Assembly (NCBI GenBank): GCA_037893245.1
Contig: JBAIAA010000452.1
Span: 620,001 to 684,000 of the forward strand
DNA length: 64,000 bases
From: Crossaster papposus
Taxonomy: Eukaryota > Echinodermata > Asteroidea > Velatida > Solasteridae
Direction of reading: 5' to 3'
Shown here: in pieces, positions 47,844 to 59,369 of the stretch
Layout of the letters: every line of letters begins with the position of its first letter
Position numbering within the stretch: the stretch's first letter is position 1
The notes under the pieces: model-generated
Told to the model about the DNA's origin: nothing
The model's input: the letters and a program-made list of their open reading frames with translations, nothing else
The model's database searches: none
Program-made: the position numbers and the translations under genes

Positions 47844-48835
47844 ATGTAAAGGGAAAGAAGTGTGCATAAGAAATATGTAAAGGGAAAGAAGTGTGCATAA
47901 GAAATATGTAAAGGGAAAGAAGTGTGCATAAGAAATATGTAAAGGGAAAGAAGTGTGCATAAGAAATATGTAAAGGGAAAGAAGTGTGCATAAGAAATAT
48001 GTAAAGGGAAAGAAGTGTGCATAAGAAATATGTAAAGGGAAAGAAGTGTGCATAAGAAATATGTAAAGGGAAAGAAGTGTGCATAAGAAATATGTAAGGG
48101 GAAAGAAGTGTGCATAAGAAATATGTAAAGGGAAATAAGTGTGCATAAGAAATATGTAAAGGGAAAGAAGTGTGCATAAGAAATATGTAAAGGGAAAGAA
48201 GTGTGCATAAGAAATATGTAAGGGGAAAGAAGTGTGCATAAGAAATATGTAAAGGGAAAGAAGTGTGCATAAGAAATATGTAAAGGGAAAGAAGTGTGCA
48301 TAAGAAATATGTAAAGGGAAAGAAGTGTGCATAAGAAATATGTAAAGGGAAAGAAGTGTGCATAAGAAATATGTAAAGGGAAAGAAGTGTGCATAAGAAA
48401 TATGTAAAGGGAAAGAAGTGTGCATAAGAAATATGTAAAGGGAAAGAAGTGTGCATAAGAAATATGTAAAGGGAAAGAAGTGTGCATAAGAAATATGTAA
48501 AGGGAAAGAAGTGTGCATAAGAAATATGTAAAGGGAAAGAAGTGTGCATAAGAAATATGTAAAGGGAAAGAAGTGTGCATAAGAAATATGTAAGGGGAAA
48601 GAAGTGTGCATAAGAAATATGTAAAGGGAAATAAGTGTGCATAAGAAATATGTAAAGGGAAAGAAGTGTGCATAAGAAATATGTAAAGGGAAAGAAGTGT
48701 GCATAAGAAATATGTAAGGGGAAAGAAGTGTGCATAAGAAATATGTAAAGGGAAAGAAGTGTGCATAAGAAATATGTAAAGGGAAAGAAGTGTGCATAAG
48801 AAATATGTAAAGGGAAAGAAGTGTGCATAAGAAAT
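47844..48835 (+). repeat. Canonical units with an internal 496-bp duplication
   Basis: A triplet of marks (TGTAAGGGGAAAG, GGGAAATAAG, TGTAAGGGGAAAG) occurs at about 48096-48222 and again at about 48592-48718, 496 bp (16 units) apart. The final AAGGGG mark lies 118 bp before the insert at 48836. Confidence 0.85.
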
Positions 48836-48871
48836 AAACACATGATGTGGGAACAAGCCCTCGAGTTAAAT
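48836..48871 (+). repeat. 36-bp insert 25, first of a 129-bp doublet
   Basis: Consensus insert with an AAGGGG unit 118 bp before it. Confidence 0.96.
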
Positions 48872-48964
48872 ATGTAAAGGGAAAGAAGTGTGCATAAGAA
48901 ATATGTAAAGGGAAAGAAGTGTGCATAAGAAATATGTAAAGGGAAAGAAGTGTGCATAAGAAAT

Positions 48965-49000
48965 AAACACATGATGTGGGAACAAGCCCTCGAGTTAAAT
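48965..49000 (+). repeat. 36-bp insert 26, second of a doublet
   Basis: Consensus insert, 129 bp after insert 25. Confidence 0.96.
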
Positions 49001-50054
49001 ATGTAAAGGGAAAGAAGTGTGCATAAGAAATATGTAAAGGGAAAGAAGTGTGCATAAGAAATATGTAAAGGGAAAGAAGTGTGCATAAGAAATATGTAAA
49101 GGGAAAGAAGTGTGCATAAGAAATATGTAAAGGGAAAGAAGTGTGCATAAGAAATATGTAAAGGGAAAGAAGTGTGCATAAGAAATATGTAAAGGGAAAG
49201 AAGTGTGCATAAGAAATATGTAAAGGGAAAGAAGTGTGCATAAGAAATATGTAAAGGGAAAGAAGTGTGCATAAGAAATATGTAAAGGGAAAGAAGTGTG
49301 CATAAGAAATATGTAAAGGGAAAGAAGTGTGCATAAGAAATATGTAAAGGGAAAGAAGTGTGCATAAGAAATATGTAAAGGGAAAGAAGTGTGCATAAGA
49401 AATATGTAAAGGGAAAGAAGTGTGCATAAGAAATATGTAAAGGAAAAGAAGTGTGCATAAGAAATATGTAAAGGGAAAGAAGTGTGCATAAGAAATATGT
49501 AAAGGAAAAGAAGTGTGCATAAGAAATATGTAAAGGGAAAGAAGTGTGCATAAGAAATATGTAAAGGGAAAGAAGTGTGCATAAGAAATATGTAAAGGGA
49601 AAGAAGTGTGCATAAGAAATATGTAAAGGGAAAGAAGTGTGCATAAGAAATATGTAAAGGGAAAGAAGTGTGCATAAGAAATATGTAAAGGGAAAGAAGT
49701 GTGCATAAGAAATATGTAAAGGGAAAGAAGTGTGCATAAGAAATATGTAAAGGGAAAGAAGTGTGCATAAGAAATATGTAAAGGGAAAGAAGTGTGCATA
49801 AGAAATATGTAAAGGGAAAGAAGTGTGCATAAGAAATATGTAAAGGGAAAGAAGTGTGCATAAGAAATATGTAAAGGGAAAGAAGTGTGCATAAGAAATA
49901 TGTAAAGGGAAAGAAGTGTGCATAAGAAATATGTAAGGGGAAAGAAGTGTGCATAAGAAATATGTAAAGGGAAAGAAGTGTGCATAAGAAATATGTAAAG
50001 GGAAAGAAGTGTGCATAAGAAATATGTAAAATGAAAGAAGTGTGCATAAGAAAT
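49001..50054 (+). repeat. 34-unit stretch between two insert doublets
   Basis: Nearly canonical 31-mers with two AAAGGAAAAG units near 49443 and 49505, an AAGGGG unit at 49937 (118 bp before the next insert) and one TAAAATGAAAG unit near 50030. Nothing else is present. Confidence 0.9.
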
Positions 50055-50090
50055 AAACACATGATGTGGGAACAAGCCCTCGAGTTAAAT
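50055..50090 (+). repeat. 36-bp insert 27, first of a 129-bp doublet
   Basis: Consensus insert with an AAGGGG unit 118 bp before it and a TAAAATGAAAG unit directly before. Confidence 0.96.
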
Positions 50091-50183
50091 ATGTAAAGGG
50101 AAAGAAGTGTGCATAAGAAATATGTAAAGGGAAAGAAGTGTGCATAAGAAATATGTAAAGGGAAAGAAGTGTGCATACGAAAT

Positions 50184-50219
50184 AAACACATGATGTGGGA
50201 ACAAGCCCTCGAGTTAAAT
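50184..50219 (+). repeat. 36-bp insert 28, second of a doublet
   Basis: Consensus insert, preceded by GCATACGAAAT (G-to-A/C-type change) in its own unit. Confidence 0.96.
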
Positions 50220-51055
50220 ATGTAAAGGGAAAGAAGTGTGCATAAGAAATATGTAAAGGGAAAGAAGTGTGCATAAGAAATATGTAAAGGGAAAGAAGTG
50301 TGCATAAGAAATATGTAAAGGGAAAGAAGTGTGCATAAGAAATATGTAAAGGGAAAGAAGTGTGCATAAGAAATATGTAAAGGGAAAGAAGTGTGCATAA
50401 GAAATATGTAAAGGGAAAGAAGTGTGCATAAGAAATATGTAAAGGGAAAGAAATGTGCATAAGAAATATGTAAAGGGAAAGAAGTGTGCATAAGAAATAT
50501 GTAAAGGGAAAGAAGTGTGCATAAGAAATATGTAAAGGGAAAGAAGTGTGCATAAGAAATAATAAAGGGAAAGAAGTGTGCATAATAAATATGTAAAGGG
50601 AAAGAAGTGTGCATAAGAAATATGTAAAGGGAAAGAAGTGTGCATAAGAAATATGTAAAGGAAAAGAAGTGTGCATAAGAAATATGTAAAGGGAAAGAAG
50701 TGTGCATAATAAATATGTAAAGGGAAAGAAGTGTGCATAAGAAATATGTAAAGGGAAAGAAGTGTGCATAAGAAATATGTAAAGGGAAATAAGTGTGCAT
50801 AAGAAATATGTAAAGGGAAAGAAGTGTGCATAAGAAATATGTAAAGGGAAAGAAGTGTGCATAAGAAATATGTAAAGGGAAAGAAGTGTGCATAAGAAAT
50901 ATGTAAAGGGAAAGAAGTGTGCATAAGAAATATGTAAAGGGAAAGAAGTGTGCATAAGAAATATGTAAAGGGAAAGAAGTGTGCATAAGAAATATGTAAA
51001 GGGAAAGAAGTGTGCATAAGAAATATGTAAAGGGAAATAAGTGTGCATAAGAAAT

Positions 51056-51091
51056 AAACACATGATGTGGGAACAAGCCCTCGAGTTAAAT
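51056..51091 (+). repeat. 36-bp insert 29
   Basis: Consensus insert, preceded by a GGGAAATAAG half-unit and 346 bp before the next insert. Confidence 0.96.
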
Positions 51092-51401
51092 ATGTAAAGG
51101 GAAAGAAGTGTGCATAAGAAATATGTAAAGGGAAAGAAGTGTGCATAAGAAATATGTAAAGGGAAAGAAGTGTGCATAAGAAATATGTAAAGGGAAAGAA
51201 GTGTGCATAAGAAATATGTAAAGGGAAAGAAGTGTGCATAAGAAATATGTAAAGGGAAAGAAGTGTGCATAAGAAATATGTAAAGGGAAAGAAGTGTGCA
51301 TAAGAAATATGTAAAGGGAAAGAAGTGTGCATAAGAAATATGTAAAGGGAAAGAAGTGTGCATAAGAAATATGTAAAGGGAAAGAAGTGTGCATAAGAAA
51401 T

Positions 51402-51437
51402 AAACACATGATGTGGGAACAAGCCCTCGAGTTAAAT
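51402..51437 (+). repeat. 36-bp insert 30
   Basis: Consensus insert, ten 31-bp steps after the end of insert 29. Confidence 0.96.
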
Positions 51438-52243
51438 ATGTAAAGGGAAAGAAGTGTGCATAAGAAATATGTAAAGGGAAAGAAGTGTGCATAAGAAATA
51501 TGTAAAGGGAAAGAAGTGTGCATAAGAAATATGTAAAGGGAAAGAAGTGTGCATAAGAAATATGTAAAGGGAAAGAAGTGTGCATAAGAAATATGTAAAG
51601 GGAAAGAAGTGTGCATAAGAAATATGTAAAGGGAAAGAAGTGTGCATAAGAAATATGTAAAGGGAAAGAAGTGTGCATAAGAAATATGTAAAGGGAAAGA
51701 AGTGTGCATAAGAAATATGTAAAGGGAAAGAATGTGCATAAGAAATATGTAAAGGGAAAGAAGTGTGCATAAGAAATATGTAAAGGGAAAGAAGTGTGCA
51801 TAAGAAATATGTAAAGGGAAAGAAGTGTGCATAAGAAATATGTAAAGGGAAAGAAGTGTGCATAAGAAATATGTAAAGGGAAAGAAGTGTGCATAAGAAA
51901 TATGTAAAGGGAAAGAAGTGTGCATAAGAAATATGTAAAGGGAAAGAAGTGTGCATAAGAAATATGTAAAGGGAAAGAAGTGTGCATAAGAAATATGTAA
52001 AGGGAAAGAAGTGTGCATAAGAAATATGTAAAGGGAAAGAAGTGTGCATAAGAAATATGTAAAGGGAAAGAAGTGTGCATAAGAAATATGTAAAGGGAAA
52101 GAAGTGTGCATAAGAAATATGTAAAGGGAAAGAAGTGTGCATAAGAAATATGTAAAGGGGAAAGAAGTGTGCATAAGAAATATGTAAAGGGAAAGAAGTG
52201 TGCATAAGAAATATGTAAAGGGAAAGAAGTGTGCATAAGAAAT

Positions 52244-52279
52244 AAACACATGATGTGGGAACAAGCCCTCGAGTTAAAT
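52244..52279 (+). repeat. 36-bp insert 31, first of a 129-bp doublet
   Basis: Consensus insert. Unlike the other four doublets, it lacks the AAGGGG unit 118 bp upstream. Confidence 0.96.
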
Positions 52280-52372
52280 ATGTAAAGGGAAAGAAGTGTG
52301 CATAAGAAATATGTAAAGGGAAAGAAGTGTGCATAAGAAATATGTAAAGGGAAAGAAGTGTGCATAAGAAAT

Positions 52373-52408
52373 AAACACATGATGTGGGAACAAGCCCTCG
52401 AGTTAAAT
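52373..52408 (+). repeat. 36-bp insert 32, second of a doublet
   Basis: Consensus insert, 129 bp after insert 31. Confidence 0.96.
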
Positions 52409-53865
52409 ATGTAAAGGGAAAGAAGTGTGCATAAGAAATATGTAAAGGGAAAGAAGTGTGCATAAGAAATATGTAAAGGGAAAGAAGTGTGCATAAGAAA
52501 TATGTAAAGGGAAAGAAGTGTGCATAAGAAATATGTAAAGGGAAAGAAGTGTGCATAAGAAATATGTAAAGGGAAAGAAGTGTGCATAAGAAATATGTAA
52601 AGGGAAAGAAGTGTGCATAAGAAATATGTAAAGGGAAAGAAGTGTGCATAAGAAATATGTAAAGGGAAAGAAGTGTGCATAAGAAATATGTAAAGGGAAA
52701 GAAGTGTGCATAAGAAATGTGTAAAGGGAAAGAAGTGTGCATAAGAAATATGTAAAGGGAAAGAAGTGTGCATAAGAAATATGTAAAGGGAAAGAAGTGT
52801 GCATAAGAAATATGTAAAGGGAAAGAAGTGTGCATAAGAAATATGTAAAGGGAAAGAAGTGTGCATAAGAAATATGTAAAGGGAAAGAAGTGTGCATAAG
52901 AAATATGTAAAGGGAAAGAAGTGTGCATAAGAAATATGTAAAGGGAAAGAAGTGTGCATAAGAAATATGTAAAGGGAAAGAAGTGTGCATAAGAAATATG
53001 TAAAGGGAAAGAAGTGTGCATAAGAAATATGTAAAGGGAAAGAAGTGTGCATAAGAAATATGTAAAGGGAAAGAAGTGTGCATAATAAATATGTAAAGGG
53101 AAATAAGTGTGCATAAGAAATATGTAAAGGGAAAGAAGTGTGCATAAGAAATATGTAAAGGGAAAGAAGTGTGCATAAGAAATATGTAAAGGGAAAGAAG
53201 TGTGCATAAGAAATATGTAAAGGGAAAGAAGTGTGCATAAGAAATATGTAAAGGGAAAGAAGTGTGCATAAGAAATATGTAAAGGGAAACAAGTGTGCAT
53301 AAGAAATATGTAAAGGGAAAGAAGTGTGCATAAGAAATATGTAAAGGGAAAGAAGTGTGCATAAAAAATATGTAAAGGGAAAGAAGTGTGCATAAGAAAT
53401 ATGTAAAGGGAAAGAAGTGTGCATACGAAATATGTAAAGGGAAAGAAGTGTGCATAAGAAATATGTAAAGGGAAAGAAGTGTGCATAAGAAATATGTAAA
53501 GGGAAAGAAGTGTGCATAAGAAATATGTAAAGGGAAAGAAGTGTGCATAAGAAATATGTAAAGGGAAAGAAGTGTCCATAAGAAATATGTAGAGGGAAAG
53601 AAGTGTGCATAAGAAATATGTAAAGGGAAAGAAGTGTGCATAAGAAATATGTAAAGGGAAAGAAGTGTGCATAAGAAATATGTAAAGGGAAAGAAGTGTG
53701 CATAAGAAATATGTAAAGGGAAAGAAGTGTGCATAAGAAATATGTAAAGGGAAAGAAGTGTGCATAAGAAATATGTAAAGGGAAAGAAGTGTGCATAAGA
53801 AATATGTAAAGGGAAAGAAGTGTGCATAATAACTGTGTAAAGGGAAAGAAGTGTGCATAAGAAAT

Positions 53866-53901
53866 AAACACATGATGTGGGAACAAGCCCTCGAGTTAAA
53901 T
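53866..53901 (+). repeat. 36-bp insert 33
   Basis: Consensus insert, 346 bp before the next one, the same spacing as inserts 29 and 30, although the units between differ. Confidence 0.96.
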
Positions 53902-54211
53902 ATGTAAAGGGAAAGAAGTGTGCATAAGAAATATGTAAAGGGAAAGAAGTGTGCATAAGAAATATGTAAAGGGAAAGAAGTGTGCATAAGAAATATGTAA
54001 AGGGAAAGAAGTGTGCATAATAAATAAGTAAAGGGAAAGAAGTGTGCATAAGAAATATGTAAAGGGAAAGAAGTGTGCATAAGAAATATGTAAAGGGAAA
54101 GAAGTGTGCATAAGAAATATGTAAAGGGAAAGAAGTGTGCATACGAAATATGTAAAGGGAAAGAAGTGTGCATAAGAAATATGTAAAGGGAAAGAAGTGT
54201 GCATAAGAAAT

Positions 54212-54247
54212 AAACACATGATGTGGGAACAAGCCCTCGAGTTAAAT
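54212..54247 (+). repeat. 36-bp insert 34
   Basis: Consensus insert at the left edge of the second homogeneous patch. Confidence 0.96.
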
Positions 54248-54502
54248 ATGTAAAGGGAAAGAAGTGTGCATAAGAAATATGTAAAGGGAAAGAAGTGTGC
54301 ATAAGAAATATGTAAAGGGAAAGAAGTGTGCATAAGAAATATGTAAAGGGAAAGAAGTGTGCATAAGAAATATGTAAAGGGGAAGAAGTGTGCATAAGAA
54401 ATATGTAAAGGGAAAGAAGTGTGCATAAGGAATATGTAAAGGGAAAGAAGTGTGCATAAGAAATATGTAAAGGGAAAGAAGTGTGCATAAGAAATATGTA
54501 AA

Positions 54503-54547
54503 GGGAAAGAAGTGTGCATAAGAAATATGCACAAGAAATATGTAAAG
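54503..54547 (+). repeat. Truncated double monomer
   Basis: GAAATATG runs straight into CACAAGAAATATGTAAA, so about 17 bp spanning the G-run and AAGTG are missing, with one T-to-C change at the join. Confidence 0.82.
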
Positions 54548-54663
54548 GGAAAGAAGTGTGCATAAGAAATATGTAAAGGGAAAGAAGTGTGCATAAGAAA
54601 TATGTAAAGGGAAAGAAGTGTGCATAAGAAATATGTAAAGGGAAAGAAGTGTGCATAAGAAAT

Positions 54664-54671
54664 TACAAAAA
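54664..54671 (+). repeat. Aberrant monomer end
   Basis: TACAAAAA replaces ATGTAAA between GAAAT and the next G-run, several changes in one seven-base stretch. Confidence 0.8.
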
Positions 54672-55755
54672 GGGAAAGAAGTGTGCATAAGAAATATGTA
54701 AAGGGAAAGAATGTGCATAAGAAATATGTAAAGGGAAAGAAGTGTGCATAAGAAATATGTAAAGGGAAAGAAGTGTGCATAAGAAATATGTAAAGGGAAA
54801 GAAGTGTGCATAAGAAATATGTAAAGGGAAAGAAGTGTGCATAAGAAATATGTAAAGGGAAAGAAGTGTGCATAAGAAATATGTAAAGGGAAAGAAGTGT
54901 GCATAAGAAATATGTAAAGGGAAAGAAGTGTGCATAAGAAATATGTAAAGGGAAAGAAGTGTGCATAAGAAATATGTAAAGGGAAAGAAGTGTGCATAAG
55001 AAATATGTAAAGGGAAAGAAGTGTGCATAAGAAATATGTAAAGGGAAAGAAGTGTGCATAAGAAATATGTAAAGGGAAAGAAGTGTGCATAAGAAATATG
55101 TAAAGGGAAAGAAGTGTGCATAAGAAATATGTAAAGGGAAAGAAGTGTGCATAAGAAATATGTAAAGGGAAAGAAGTGTGCATAAGAAATATGTAAAGGG
55201 AAAGAAGTGTGCATAAGAAATATGTAAAGGGAAAGAAGTGTGCATAAGAAATATGTAAAGGGAAAGAAGTGTGCATAAGAAATATGTAAAGGGAAAGAAG
55301 TGTGCATAAGAAATATGTAAAGGGAAAGAAGTGTGCATAAGAAATATGTAAAGGGAAAGAAGTGTGCATAAGAAATATGTAAAGGGAAAGAAGTGTGCAT
55401 AAGAAATATGTAAAGGGAAAGAAGTGTGCATAAGAAATATGTAAAGGGAAAGAAGTGTGCATAAGAAATATGTAAAGGGAAAGAAGTGTGCATAAGAAAT
55501 ATGTAAAGGGAAAGAAGTGTGCATAAGAAATATGTAAAGGGAAAGAAGTGTGCATAAGAAATATGTAAAGGGAAAGAAGTGTGCATAAGAAATATGTAAA
55601 GGGAAAGAAGTGTGCATAAGAAATATGTAAAGGGAAAGAAGTGTGCATAAGAAATATGTAAAGGGAAAGAAGTGTGCATAAGAAATATGTAAAGGGAAAG
55701 AAGTGTGCATAAGAAATATGTAAAGGGAAAGAAGTGTGCATAAGAAATATGTAAA

Positions 55756-55762
55756 GGGAGGG
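55756..55762 (+). repeat. Four-base gain at the G-run
   Basis: The unit starts GGGAGGGAAAG instead of GGGAAAG, as if the beginning of a unit were duplicated by slippage. Confidence 0.85.
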
Positions 55763-56386
55763 AAAGAAGTGTGCATAAGAAATATGTAAAGGGAAAGAAG
55801 TGTGCATAAGAAATATGTAAAGGGAAAGAAGTGTGCATAAGAAATATGTAAAGGGAAAGAAGTGTGCATAAGAAATATGTAAAGGGAAAGAAGTGTGCAT
55901 AAGAAATATGTAAAGGGAAAGAAGTGTGCATAAGAAATATGTAAAGGGAAAGAAGTGTGCATAAGAAATATGTAAAGGGAAAGAAGTGTGCATAAGAAAT
56001 ATGTAAAGGGAAAGAAGTGTGCATAAGAAATATGTAAAGGGAAAGAAGTGTGCATAAGAAATATGTAAAGGGAAAGAAGTGTGCATAAGAAATATGTAAA
56101 GGGAAAGAAGTGTGCATAAGAAATATGTAAAGGGAAAGAAGTGTGCATAAGAAATATGTAAAGGGAAAGAAGTGTGCATAAGAAATATGTAAAGGGAAAG
56201 AAGTGTGCATAAGAAATATGTAAAGGGAAAGAAGTGTGCATAAGAAATATGTAAAGGGAAAGAAGTGTGCATAAGAAATATGTAAAGGGAAAGAAGTGTG
56301 CATAAGAAATATGTAAAGGGAAAGAAGTGTGCATAAGAAATATGTAAAGGGAAAGAAGTGTGCATAAGAAATATGTAAGGGAAAGG

Positions 56387-56399
56387 GCCTCGAGTAAAT
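56387..56399 (+). repeat. Truncated insert remnant
   Basis: Only GCCTCGAGTAAAT remains, joined directly to GGGAAAGG of a shortened unit. The rest of the long unit is deleted, one C of the C-run and one T of GTTAAAT are also lost, and CTCGAG survives. By position it is the counterpart of the first member of the triple cluster at 59200. Confidence 0.9.
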
Positions 56400-56430
56400 A
56401 TGTAAAGGGAAAGAAGTGTGCATAAGAAAT

Positions 56431-56466
56431 AAACACATGATGTGGGAACAAGCCCTCGAGTTAAAT
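56431..56466 (+). repeat. 36-bp insert 36
   Basis: Consensus insert, 67 bp before the next, so the two are directly adjacent long units. Confidence 0.96.
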
Positions 56467-56497
56467 ATGTAAAGGGAAAGAAGTGTGCATAAGAAAT

Positions 56498-56534
56498 AAA
56501 CGACATGATGTGGGAACAAGCCCTCGAGTTAAAT
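56498..56534 (+). repeat. Insert 37, 37 bp with an extra G
   Basis: Reads AAACGACATGATG, a one-base gain next to CACATG. Counterpart of the insert at 59334. Confidence 0.95.
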
Positions 56535-59199
56535 ATGTAAAGGGAAAGAAGTGTGCATAAGAAATATGTAAAGGGAAAGAAGTGTGCATAAGAAATATGT
56601 AAAGGGAAAGAAGTGTGCATAAGAAATATGTAAAGGGAAAGAAGTGTGCATAAGAAATATGTAAAGGGAAAGAAGTGTGCATAAGAAATATGTAAAGGGA
56701 AAGAAGTGTGCATAAGAAATAATAAAGGGAAAGAAGTGTGCATAAGAAATATGTAAAGGGAAAGAAGTGTGCATAAGAAATATGTAAAGGGAAAGAAGTG
56801 TGCATAAGAAATATGTAAAGGGAAAGAAGTGTGCATAAGAAATATGTAAAGGGAAAGAAGTGTGCATAAGAAATATGTAAAGGGAAAGAAGTGTGCATAA
56901 GAAATATGTAAAGGGAAAGAAGTGTGCATAATAAATATGTAAAGGGAAAGAAGTGTGCATGAGAAATATGTAAAGGGAAAGAAGTGTGCATAAGAAATAT
57001 GTAAAGGGAAAGAAGTGTGCATAAGAAAAATGTAAAGGGAAAGAAGTGTGCATAAGAAATATGTAAAGGGAAAGAAGTGTGCATAAGAAATATGTAAAGG
57101 GAAAGAAGTGTGCATAAGAAATATGTAAAGGGAAAGAAGTGTGCATAAGAAATATGTAAAGGGAAAGAAGTGTGCATAAGAAATATGTAAAGGGAAAGAA
57201 GTGTGCATAAGAAATATGTAAAGGGAAAGAAGTGTGCATAAGAAATATGTAAAGGGAAAGAAGTGTGCATAAGAAATATGTAAAGGGAAAGAAGTGTGCA
57301 TAAGAAATATGTAAAGGGAAAGAAGTGTGCATAAGAAATATGTAAAGGGAAAGAAGTGTGCATAAGAAATATGTAAAGGGAAAGAAGTGTGCATAAGAAA
57401 TATGTAAAGGGAAAGAAGTGTGCATAAGAAATATGTAAAGGGAAAGAAGTGTGCATAAGAAATATGTAAAGGGAAAGAAGTGTGCATAAGAAATATGTAA
57501 AGGGAAAGAAGTGTGCATAAGAAATATGTAAAGGGAAAGAAGTGTGCATAAGAAATATGTAAAGGGAAAGAAGTGTGCATAAGAAATATGTAAAGGGAAA
57601 GAAGTGTGCATAAGAAATATGTAAAGGGAAAGAAGTGTGCATAAGAAATATGTAAAGGGAAAGAAGTGTGCATAAGAAATATGTAAAGGGAAAGAAGTGT
57701 GCATAAGAAATATGTAAAGGGAAAGAAGTGTGCATAAGAAATATGTAAAGGGAAAGAAGTGTGCATAAGAAATATGTAAAGGGAAAGAAGTGTGCATAAG
57801 AAATATGTAAAGGGAAAGAAGTGTGCATAAGAAATATGTAAAGGGAAAGAAGTGTGCATAAGAAATATGTAAAGGGAAAGAAGTGTGCATAAGAAAAATG
57901 TAAAGGGAAAGAAGTGTGCATAAGAAATATGTAAAGGGAAAGAAGTGTGCATAAGAAAAATGTAAAGGGAAAGAAGTGTGCATAAGAAATATGTAAAGGG
58001 AAAGAAGTGTGCATAAGAAATATGTAAAGGGAAAGAAGTGTGCATAAGAAATATGTAAAGGGAAAGAAGTGTGCATAAGAAATATGTAAAGGGAAAGAAG
58101 TGTGCATAAGAAATATGTAAAGGGAAAGAAGTGTGCATAAGAAATATGTAAAGGGAAAGAAGTGTGCATAAGAAATATGTAAAGGGAAAGAAGTGTGCAT
58201 AAGAAATATGTAAAGGGAAAGAAGTGTGCATAAGAAATATGTAAAGGGAAAGAAGTGTGCATAAGAAATATGTAAAGGGAAAGAAGTGTGCATAAGAAAT
58301 ATGTAAAGGGAAAGAAGTGTGCATAAGAAATATGTAAAGGGAAAGAAGTGTGCATAAGAAATATGTAAAGGGAAAGAAGTGTGCATAAGAAATATGTAAA
58401 GGGAAAGAAGTGTGCATAAGAAATATGTAAAGGGAAAGAAGTGTGCATAAGAAATATGTAAAGGGAAAGAAGTGTGCATAAGAAATATGTAAAGGGAAAG
58501 AAGTGTGCATAAGAAATATGTAAAGGGAAAGAAGTGTGCATAAGAAATATGTAAAGGGAAAGAAGTGTGCATAAGAAATATGTAAAGGGAAATAAGTGTG
58601 CATAAGAAATATGTAAAGGGAAAGAAGTGTGCATAAGAAATATGTAAAGGGAAAGAAGTGTGCATAAGAAATATGTAAAGGGAAAGAAGTGTGCATAAGA
58701 AATATGTAAAGGGAAAGAAGTGTGCATAAGAAATATGTAAAGGGAAAGAAGTGTGCATAAGAAATATGTAAAGGGAAAGAAGTGTGCATAAGAAATATGT
58801 AAAGGGAAAGAAGTGTGCATAAGAAATATGTAAAGGGAAAGAAGTGTGCATAAGAAATATGTAAAGAGAAAGAAGTGTGCATAAGAAATATGTAAAGGGA
58901 AAGAAGTGTGCATAAGAAATATGTAAAGGGAAAGAAGTGTGCATAAGAAATATGTAAAGGGAAAGAAGTGTGCATAAGAAATATGTAAAGGGAAAGAAGT
59001 GTGCATAAGAAATATGTAAAGGGAAAGAAGTGTGCATAAGAAATATGTAAAGGGAAAGAAGTGTGCATAAGAAATATGTAAAGGGAAAGAAGTGTGCATA
59101 AGAAATATGTAAAGGGAAAGAAGTGTGCATAAGAAATATGTAAAGGGAAAGAAGTGTGCATAAGAAATATGTAAAGGGAAAGAAGTGTGCATAAGAAAT

Positions 59200-59235
59200 A
59201 AACACATGATGTGGGAACCAGCCCTCGAGTTAAAT
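59200..59235 (+). repeat. 36-bp insert 38, AACCAGCC variant
   Basis: A-to-C change in GGGAACCAGCCC. First of three tandem long units. Confidence 0.96.
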
Positions 59236-59266
59236 ATGTAAAGGGAAAGAAGTGTGCATAAGAAAT

Positions 59267-59302
59267 GAACACATGATGTGGGAACAAGCCCTCGAGTTAA
59301 AT
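59267..59302 (+). repeat. 36-bp insert 39, GAACACATG variant
   Basis: First base is G instead of A (GAAATGAACACATG), which removes the AATAAA word usually formed at this junction. Second of three tandem long units. Confidence 0.96.
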
Positions 59303-59333
59303 ATGTAAAGGGAAAGAAGTGTGCATAAGAAAT

Positions 59334-59369
59334 AAACACATGATGTGGGAACAAGCCCTCGAGTTAAAT
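59334..59369 (+). repeat. 36-bp insert 40
   Basis: Consensus insert; third of three tandem long units and start of copy 2 of the 2,835-bp repeat proper. Confidence 0.96.

Larger units (their letters stand above)
51438..53865 (+). repeat. Divergent 31-mers around one insert doublet
   Basis: Holds a one-base loss (AAAGAATGTGC near 51731), a one-base gain (AAAGGGGAAAG near 52158), the insert doublet at 52244/52373, and scattered single substitutions (for example AAGTGTCCATAAG near 53576, TGTAGAGGG near 53591, ATAACTGTGTAAAGGG near 53831). No gene is seen. Confidence 0.88.
54248..56430 (+). repeat. Second homogeneous patch with indel-type damage
   Basis: Mostly identical 31-mers, including perfect runs of about 1.0 kb (54720-55755) and 0.6 kb (55763-56370). 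The interruptions are mainly indels at 54503, 54664, 54711, 55756 and 56379, plus an A-to-G near 54382 and AAGGAAT near 54430. The style matches the 6-31 kb core and differs from the substitution-rich flanks. Confidence 0.85.
56431..59199 (+). repeat. Higher-order repeat of 2,835 bp, copy 1
   Basis: Begins with two adjacent 67-bp units (56431, 56498). Marks matching 2,835 bp downstream include AAATAATAAAGGG near 56720 (59555), G20-to-T near 56931 (59766), GCATGAG near 56961 (59796), AAGAAAAATG near 57895 and 57957 (60730, 60792), GGGAAATAAG near 58593 (61428) and TAAAGAGAAAG at 58867 (61702). The period equals 88 units plus three inserts, less one base. Confidence 0.93.
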
